A DNA stretch of 64,000 nucleotides from Zoroaster sp. YZ-2022. Lineage: Eukaryota > Echinodermata > Asteroidea > Forcipulatida > Zoroasteridae. Every line of letters starts with the position of its first letter. The stretch's first letter is position 1. Below are positions 56,147-64,000 of this stretch, piece after piece. A program made the translations under genes and the position numbers. Where the stretch lies: contig CM055828.1 in NCBI GenBank assembly GCA_029582265.1, positions 6,245,402-6,309,401 of the forward strand, in the 5' to 3' direction. Below the pieces are notes generated by a model, which saw only the letters and a list, made by a program, of their open reading frames with translations, was not told the DNA's origin and ran no database searches.

Positions 56147-57200
56147 GAGCCACATGAGTGTGTTTTGTTTTCGTTAGTGTTTGTTGTGGAGTTATTTGGT
56201 TTAGCCAGTGCTTCCAACAGCATGGGAACAAACACCCCAGTCAAAATAGACTCCAACCTTATCCTTTGTTATTTAATCCTTAACCCCCCCCCCCCCCCCC
56301 CAGGAGCATTTACAAACCACCACCAGCCTACAGGGTCAGTCCAAACAGGACCCCCTAGCCTGGTGGTAGAGAGTGTCTCCTTGTTGTGTACACACACATT
56401 TTCCTGTGTTCATTCATTGACTGGGGACATGCGACAACGTGGGATTCATTCACTCACCCCAATTCAATGGCTCGGTTTCTCATTGGTGTAGAAAAACTTG
56501 GCTCACCGGCACATTGGCAGTGTGTGCAGCATGCGTGGTATACTGGCCCCTGCTAATAATACATGAATGGTGCTTGCTTGCTGTGGTAGTAATGTCAAAA
56601 ACACCCTGCCTCTGGTAATTTGGCCTTCGTCTCTATGGTGTGGCGAGCATGATCTTGTAATTCATCTAAATTGGGAGGAATCTTCATGCATGGTTCACTG
56701 ACAGGAATCGGTAGCGGCGTTGCAGTGAACCTGAATGCATGGAACTGTTGGATTTGGTTCTGTTACTGTGTTGTTTTCATTTGTTGGATGCCAGGAACAG
56801 TTTTTTTTAAAAGTTGCACCAATGCCGGCCTCATCAAGAGATATGGAACTTGATTTTAATGATTTAAATCTTGATGATGGAACAATGGTAAGAATGTTTT
56901 ATATTTACATTTATTTTAATATAGAATTCACAGGCCAGCCACCAAGGTTGGTTTGATGTTGTTTTTTATTAATATTTTGAGTTAATCATAGTGCTTATAA
57001 TTTCACTTCTTGCAGTGTGATCTCTGAGCAATGAAAATGTGATATCATTTTATGCACAATTATATGCACAATTATATGCACAATTATATGCACAAGATCT
57101 GTTGGGCTGTAGTGTCCAATCATAATCCAATATTAGGGATTAAGATGCCATCTGTAATGCAGTTTACACCAACCAGTACAGTAGGCAGGTGGTCCTTGGT
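56147..57200. other. Non-coding except the possible exon at 56795-56887
   Basis: C18 run at 56284-56301 followed by CAG, which makes an acceptor-like site with short frames only. A 13-base repeat (TGCACAATTATA) lies at about 57050-57093. Confidence 0.5.
56795..56887 (+). CDS. Possible cassette or alternative exon in the long NAV intron
   Basis: A 93-nt segment sits between a plausible acceptor (TTGTTGGATGCCAG) and a good donor (ATG|GTAAGA). It is open for 31 codons in phase 0/0, so it could be included in NAV without a frameshift. The peptide starts EQFFLKVAPMPASSRD and ends in an acidic MELDFNDLNLDDGTM. It has no family match I recognise. An internal ATG in CACCAATGC context could also make it a first exon. 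It is short and AT-rich, so chance cannot be excluded. Confidence 0.28.
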
Positions 57201-57204
57201 TTAA

Positions 57205-57409
57205 AGGGACAGTATTGTCACGATCAATAGTGCATGGTCATCGGAGTGCTAGTTTTCGATAAACTCAATAAACTCACATGATAAGGTCATATTACCGTTG
57301 CTGCTGCATAAATGAGCCAGTAATTTTCAGTCACTGTGTTAATATTAAACTAGGACATCGATTCCATGCCATGTCGAAAGTCTGCTCTGATCCTGACGAT
57401 ACTGTCCCT
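57205..57409. mobile_element. MITE family C, copy 4
   Basis: AGGGACAGTATTGTCACGAT to GACGATACTGTCCCT; TTAA on the left, TTAT on the right. Confidence 0.82.
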
Positions 57410-59117
57410 TTATTTCTTGCTTAATTAAGTAGTCTGTGATTTTTTTTTTTTGCCTCATGCTGAGACTGTGAAGCACTGACCAATGAGTGAATGACATTGA
57501 GCCTAGTAAGTAAGAAATGAAAGGGGGGGGGGTGGTTGGAGGGGGAAATATCAGAATATCAACCCACAATTACATCACACAGACCCCACCAAAAAAAGTC
57601 CATCAATAACAGATCCTTTGAGTGACATTATTCTCAAAGTTATTCACAAGCGACAAAAAAAACTCTTGAATTGTCCATCAAACTGCCCATCAAAACAAAA
57701 TTACAAAATAACAGGACCGCCTGTGACAATGGTTTTTCTCTCCACACTGTAAGTGATCAGGGTCAGCCATTGTCAACAATAGCGGACATTCCTATACACA
57801 CATAGTTGTTAATATGAAATTCTTTTGTTGGTATACTACACACACACACATCATATCAGTCAATAAATTGTACATAATTTATTCACAAGGTCAGGTAATT
57901 ACAGCAGTGGGTTCTTCACATGGACTCTGGATTATGCTCGCCCAGTGGATTGTAAATTTTTGCCACTCGGTTTATTTATTTATTCCAGGTTTCTGTTTGA
58001 CCATCAAACATAACCAGTATTTCTTGAGTGTTTGTGTAAAAAAAAAATACCAGTTTTGATCTAGTATCTTATACCAATGTTTTGCTTTCCGCTGGTACTT
58101 GACCAACCTGTTAAATCAAAATTCCTTATTGACCCATCACATGTGTTGAGTGACCACGCATTTGCGTAAAATATGCACATAAAACCACCCCATTACATCA
58201 AATAAATTTGATAAGCAGTGTGTCTGTCTGTACATGCATGTTTGATCACAGATTCTTTATGAAGATGTTCTTGGCTCTCTCCCCCCCCCCCCCCCCGAGG
58301 CATCAATAGACCAATTTGATTATTTGATTATTTGTTTAAATCCTTTTTAACTCATTCTTTTCCAATCCTGACTAAATGTTTTATTCCCTCAAAACAATAC
58401 GAGAATGTATTTCTTTTCCCCCTCAAAATCCAATAAAAAATTCAATATTCCATTAGTCATTTTCCAAACATTAAGTATGGCCAGTTTAATCAGCAAATTA
58501 AATCAAGTACAAACTCTCAAAATAATTCCTCATCAATTCTCAAGAAAGCCGCCTCAGGTTGTGTGTATGCGATATTGTAAACACTGATATTATTTGTACA
58601 AGTCGAGATAGCGCAGGGGTAGAAGTTTGTTTTTACCTCGATATCACTGCCCAGCATCATAATCAATCAACGTACCTTCAGACAAGACTTGTTTATCCAA
58701 AAGCCTATCACATATTTCAAGCGTGCATCATCTACAAACATCTGCAAACAAAACGTTTCTGAATTTTTGATTTTCAGAATGCTTTTTTGTTGGTTTTTTT
58801 GTTTATTGTTTTTTTCTGAATGTTAAAGCATATTGAAATCTGTAAATTAACTTATTTGTCCACTTGTTCAGGTGTTGTTTCTGCTCCTAAAGGGTCTGTT
58901 GGTAAATGTGACTTTTGTTTGTACCGGGTACTATACTCCAACCTCAGGACATTACATTCTGTAAGAGGCTTAGTAATTGTTAATTAACTAATTAGTTAGT
59001 CTGGAATTAAGTTCATGGGTCAGACAGGTAAGGTATTGCACCCGGCGACATCTTATTTTGAACACCTTCTCTGGTCTTCATTATTATCGTTCTGTTATTA
59101 GTTTAACAAGCTAAAGC
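57410..59117. other. Non-coding, nothing recognised
   Basis: G run near 57522-57530 and C16 run at 58281-58296. A short fragment of the 52190 repeat lies at 58080-58130. No gene is supported. Confidence 0.5.
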
Positions 59118-59375
59118 CAGGCCTGTAATTTCTAAAGATTTCTCCTGATTTCAGGATTTTTTACAAATCTCCCTTGGCCTCAAAATTTTCTTGAAAGAAG
59201 AGAAGTAGCCACCAAGGAAAGTAAGTAGACTGTATTGTGTCCAAAGGTCTAGTTCCTTATTTGTGGGGATGTGGAGAGTCTGTAAATCCTCCAAAATCAA
59301 ACATCCAGGAGGTTCAGGGAGACCCAGGCCCGCTACCCATTTTTCAGGATTTTTACTTGTGAAATCATAGCCCTG
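59118..59375 (+). mobile_element. hAT-like MITE family B, copy 3
   Basis: CAGGCCTGTAATTTCTAAAG to GAAATCATAGCCCTG. The ends are inverted (CAGG-CCT-TGATTTC type). It lacks about 25 internal bases compared with copies 1 and 2. Confidence 0.8.
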
Positions 59376-62300
59376 TAAAACAGTCTCCCCATGATAAATT
59401 AATTCTCTGAAAGTTCCGGGTCCGGTTGCAATTTTAACTCACTGGCAGTCAGAGACCATCAAGCTGTGAAGGTAGCACTGTATTTTGTTAACCTTAACAA
59501 GTTCCGAGTCCCTGCTGCATGACTCTGTAATTCAGCCTTACCCATTGTTTTTATTCCTATGGAGGTAGCAATCTATACTTTGGCCTCAGTTTATTCAAGG
59601 ACTGTAAGTAAATATTAACTTGTGGTAAAACTTGGAAAGAATTATTTTTTTCCTGGAATGCCTGTTAGGGTTGATGGACAAACTTTGTTGTGCAAAGAAG
59701 TCATTGAATGCAAGTTGCTTGTTAAACAAGTTGTACAAATATATTTTGACATAGGAACTAGTTGTAAATGCTTGATGTTCTATCCTGTTTGATTTATAGC
59801 CAGCTTGTACAAAACATTTTAAATACCCTTCAGATGTTTTGTTTGTATAAACAAGTCTTTAATCTGTCTTTCAATTGTGGTAGTTTTCTAATTTCCCCCA
59901 GTTGTTTAAATTGTTTGCACTCTTTACTGCATGGTTTATCTTGCTTTCAGAACTTTTTATTGTGAGTTTATTCCCTCCCCCCCCCCTTTCTCAGAAAACC
60001 ATGCTGCAGTATTTCAATTTTTTTTCCACAAAACCCAAAAATCCTCCACCCAACTTTAAGCCTTATCCAAACCTTGGAGAGCAGTCAAGACAATGGTTAC
60101 CTAGCTGTGATGTTTGCACAACATTCTCAATAGCATATCCCTTCTTTTTCATTTGTGTAGAAATTATGGTTAAAAAGCTTGTCGGGTGGCCATTGAACTT
60201 GAGAGCAAACGAAAGCCAAATGAACAGTAAACACTCTTGGTGATAAATATTTGTCTTCCTCTATCTTGGAAAAATATTTAAAGCCTGTTTTTCCCCACTT
60301 AATAATGAAATTTATGAGACCTGTAAGTACTTCGTTAGCCCAAGGGATCCTTGGTTTATAGGGTTAGACATTGGATGAATTAAGTGAAATGGAAGGATAG
60401 TCTCTGTAGGTCATTGAATCTACAACAAACACTCGGTGAAATCATCAACTGCTATCTAGACAAGCAGTATAATAAATTGTGAAATGTATTATAAAGAATT
60501 CTAGCTGTATAGAAGTGTGGCATTCTACTTCATGTTAATTCCTCTACCCAATTAGATTCAAAACGGCACGGAGCTGCCATCATTCTATTATATTGAATCA
60601 GACAGCGTGTATTCAATAAAACACCATACAGTTCAAACAAGGTTCAAATGAGTTCAGGTTGTCAAGACAATGCGCGCTGTAAGCTGAGAAGTTTGTTATA
60701 ATCACAGCGAGACATCATTGTTCTTGTGCGTGCAAAAAAAAAAAAATTGTAAAGGATCCAACAGTGAACCTATTTTTCTCCCTTGTTGCTTTCAAATTGG
60801 GAAAACATTAATGTGTAACTTTATAACTCTGTTTTGATACTTTAACCACCAGACATTAGTTTGAATTACACAATTCCCACATTGTTTTCTTTACATCTAG
60901 AGGCTTCAGGAATGCATTTTAGCTTTGAGCAAATGTGTACCAAAAATGTGTACTTTCATTGCATTCTTGTATTTCTTCAATGCAAAGTCAGTATTTGCTT
61001 CTTCTTTTTTAAATTGCTGTATTGAGACTCGAATCAGAAATGTGACAGCGTTGTTTACATATCAATTTGAAATTGATATTTCAGGCACTTCCATTTATTG
61101 ACATTGCATCAGACGTCAGCTGTCTTGATAATTTGTTCCTGATCAAATTTATTCCCGATTAGAATAAGAAGCGACGGGATGAGAAAGGACTCCAGATCAC
61201 TGAGCCAGTTCAAATCCTTTGGTGATTATTCTTAAAACCTAAAATCGCTGTTGAATATACATGTGTATATTTTGTTGTTGTCTGCGGTCGGTCGGATGAA
61301 TTTACTCATAAATATTCCAGGAAACCAACGATGCCTACCAACACACAAGAATTATCCAAAGAATAAATACGACACGTGTATGAACAAGGAAAACATCACA
61401 AACACGGTAACGGTAAGTCCGGTCCTGTTTGTCAATTGCATTCATAACCCGGCCCATCGTCGTTCATTCCACCATGGATTTATTTCTTTGGCGGTGAGTC
61501 ATTGTAACCCGCCAGTGGCCCAAGTCATACTCCACTGGACTGTCTTATTGATTTATTACTTTACTGTTTCCATTGTGTCTTTGGATGCAGTGTGAATAGT
61601 TGTCACCACTGTCATGTTATTGATTCTGTGTTAAGATTCAGCGCAGGATATTAACACTCAATGGTTGGTGGGAAAAGTTACAATAGTTATATGAACCCAA
61701 CAATTTTGTGAGAGTGGGAGGGTTCCATTGGTTTGTTGGTTTTTTGTTTTATGTTTTTTGAACCTCAGTTTTGATGTTCATTTTGTGTCTTTGACTTGAA
61801 TTTTTATTTTGTATACCCCATTTTTGGATGTTATTATAAAAAAAAAATTTAACAAAATTGGGGGGTGGGGGTTGTGTGTCCATAACCCATTTTATTTTTT
61901 CAAAACCGACAAATCTGTTATTTAATTTGGTCATAAAAAGCAAGGTCATAAATGTTCACATTTAAATCAACAAACTTGTACAACAGAGAACTGTAAACCC
62001 GAGGCAGTAAATTCAAGAAATGAAAATTGCAAACTATTTTTGTTTTCTTGAAAATTGCAGACGAACATTTTCTACAGAATGTTTTCCTTTTCTTGGTCTG
62101 CAAACTGTTGATGTTTTAACACAATCATTAGCTATCCTGCGGTATTTTCTTTCCCAAATCAGCCCAAAACCAACAATATGTTCCGACCGTTGGCTCGCAA
62201 GGTTTATGAGAGCAATTTCAATGCAATGACGATCGTATTTCACGGCTTAAGCTCCCCATTTATTGTGTTTGAGAATTTTTAGCGTTGTCCGATCACAAAA

Positions 62301-62848
62301 GCCACTCACACTCTCCAGGGAGTGGGGTTGCACATATGACCTGGCTGTTCTCATTCCAGGGGACGCTTGAAGAAATTTCTTGAAGAATTCCAAGTAGCTG
62401 TTCCACTCATGAATGATAAGAAGTACTTGAATGTACATTTATGCATTCCGTCCTCATATCAATCATGTCGATTCTACTCGGTTCTACTCACTTACTACTT
62501 ACTGACCATTCCTGACATCCTTGACAAACACGAGATTAGGTGATGTTGTGTTAAAACTTGATAGAGAATGCACAAGCACCCCCCAAAAAAAAATATAATA
62601 ATAATTAAATTAAAAAAAAAAAAACTATATCAGTGTTACTGTACTCATTTGAAGAATGAAGTCATTTAAAGTAATTGACCTGATGAAAAAAGTGCTGATC
62701 GGCAATGACGTCACAAACACAGCGTCTGCCATTACAGTGATTACTTTTTCTATCTATGCTGTTTGGCCTCATTAGTATGTAGCAGCAAGTAGTATATATA
62801 TACAACAGTGGTATATGTGCACTTAAGTTTAAACTGGTGTTCATTTTC
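59376..62848. other. Non-coding, nothing firm
   Basis: A splice-flanked stretch at about 61320-61410 (ATTCCAG to GTAACG) is open in one frame only and unrecognised. A frame at 59902-60243 lacks any known domain. Short A runs lie near 60734 and 62620. Confidence 0.45.
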
Positions 62849-62852
62849 TTAA

Positions 62853-63185
62853 AGGTGAGGTAAAGGATTGCTAATTCAAAAATTTGCCAAACTAATTGTC
62901 AAATTTCATTGAAGAACTTCCTAAGTGTGTGCTGATGATGGTATCAATCTTCCATTCAAGTAATTTTGTCTGAGGTTGCTGTCTCTTTAAAGAAAGTGAA
63001 GTTATTTCCAGTTCACATGAATACCAAAAATATAAACAAATGTTCACTATTTTTCGCAATTGACACAATGTGATCTATGCTGAAACTTACAAAGTTTGTG
63101 GTGTTCAATGTATATCTTGATTCAAAGAGCGTAAGCATACACGTAGAAGCAGTTTTGCTAACATTACCAATAGTGTATAATGGCT
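62853..63185 (+). mobile_element. Family D MITE with a single 68-bp module
   Basis: 333 bp with TTAA at 62849-62852 and 63186-63189. The body resembles 40976-41210 (TGATGATGGTATCAATCTTC, TTTTGTCTGAGGT). It is followed by one unit at about 63116-63180: GATTCAAAGAGCGTAAGCAT, ACACGTAGAAGCAGTTTTGC, TAACATTACCAATAG. Confidence 0.78.
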
Positions 63186-63189
63186 TTAA

Positions 63190-64000
63190 ATCAGTACTGC
63201 GAGTCATTTTGCTGGGGTGGGTACGAATTTCAGGTATATTTCAGCACATGTATACAACAAACATGATTATCCCACAACACCCCTAACCGATGTTTGCTTC
63301 GGGAAAAGCATAATTTGACATTGATCACATCATTAAGATAAAAGAAGTTGTCGCCCTCTAAAGAAGGAATAGCCAATATGAAATAGTCCATTTGCCCCGT
63401 GGGAGTACTTTGCTGGTCTTTTGTTGTTGCCGATCGCCCCATGAGATGAATAAAGGAGGAAGTTTGGGCAGCTTAGCGGACGGGAGGACCTAGCACTGAG
63501 TCATCGCACTCACGTTAATCACAAGAATAATAGCAAATACCAAAAAAAAAGAAAAAAAAAAAAGGACCTGCTTATGTCGTGTACTGATACGTCGTAATTG
63601 AGCTTCAAATCATTCTGTAAAACGATACGAGCGACGTTTTCTTCCCCCGTGTGCGCGGCCTGTTCAAATTGGTGTAGGACCGTAGCTTGATCCGTTGGCA
63701 GACAATAGACGCGGGTCTAGTTCAAGATCGTGGAGGAAGTCTGACTCATCATCAGACAGGGCATACATTATTCACATCCAAAATGTGGAAAGTTGGTGTC
63801 ATTGTGATGCATAAAACATTTGTACGTATTGTCAGGTATCATTGGAACTTGATTATAAAGAATTCAATGAAATTCTATGAACGAATGTAAACTAAAGAGT
63901 AATCCTGTTAAACATGCATGGCATCAGACATTGCGTTTTTTTGTAAACAGCTCAAATATTCCAGTTTTCTTTTTACCGTGTTAACCTGTTTTCTTCCACT
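63190..64000. other. Non-coding to the window end
   Basis: No NAV exon or other gene recognised. A runs lie at about 63542-63563. Confidence 0.5.

Larger units (their letters stand above)
16337..64000 (+). other. Long NAV intron, at least 47.6 kb (open-ended)
   Basis: Begins with donor GTAAGT after the coiled-coil exon. No constitutive downstream NAV exon was found up to the window end; the expected next segment of the coiled coil and the AAA ATPase motifs (Walker A GPSGTGKT-type) were not seen. Contents are listed separately. Confidence 0.6.

Noticed and set aside
56302..56360. Acceptor-like C18-CAG followed by short frames
   Set aside because: The tract is a poly-C run typical of this genome, and all frames close or lack a donor within a plausible exon length.

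Overview
The window is eukaryotic, AT-rich and almost entirely non-coding. It carries part of one recognisable gene on the + strand: the middle section of a neuron navigator (NAV / unc-53 family) gene. Three exons are supported by strong splice signals, matching reading-frame phases and family-like protein sequence: a long Ser/Gly/Pro/Lys-rich exon (12757-14673), a second exon (15611-15824) and a short coiled-coil exon (16241-16336). The N-terminal calponin-homology region and the C-terminal AAA ATPase known from NAV proteins are not visible, so the gene should extend beyond both ends. If no constitutive exon is hidden in 16337-64000, the intron after the coiled-coil exon is at least 47.6 kb.

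The organism looks like a marine invertebrate, most likely a deuterostome and perhaps an echinoderm. This is inferred from the general look of the repeats (many short inverted-repeat elements, tRNA-derived SINEs, many poly-C/poly-G runs, GT-rich minisatellites) and the single-type NAV sequence. No species can be named from sequence alone.

Layout. 1-12756 is upstream intron or 5' region holding a foldback element, TTAA-flanked MITEs, a dead LINE 3' end, a tRNA-derived SINE and a minisatellite with a nested hAT-like MITE. 12757-16336 is the exon cluster. 16337-26000 is repeat-dense: a 68-bp satellite array, a 22-bp array of TAATTA palindromes, a SINE with a tRNA-Leu-like head, a MITE and a compound GT minisatellite. 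26500-38600 is the most repeat-poor block, where regulatory sequence or alternative first exons would be easiest to hide. 38600-64000 is again repeat-rich: a second, inverted 68-bp satellite array, a Tc1/mariner-like element with near-identical ends, a LINE 3' end, further MITEs and a single-unit relative of the satellite element.

The most interesting structure is the 68-bp satellite. The same terminal module appears once (62853-63185), about 10 times (41211-41875) and about 20 times (19181-20568), each time attached to a related TTAA-flanked MITE body. This looks like successive stages of satellite birth from a transposon end within one intron. Weaker but testable leads are possible alternative NAV exons (634-674, 31913-31981, 56795-56887) and a possible terminal exon of an unknown antisense gene (39920-40068).
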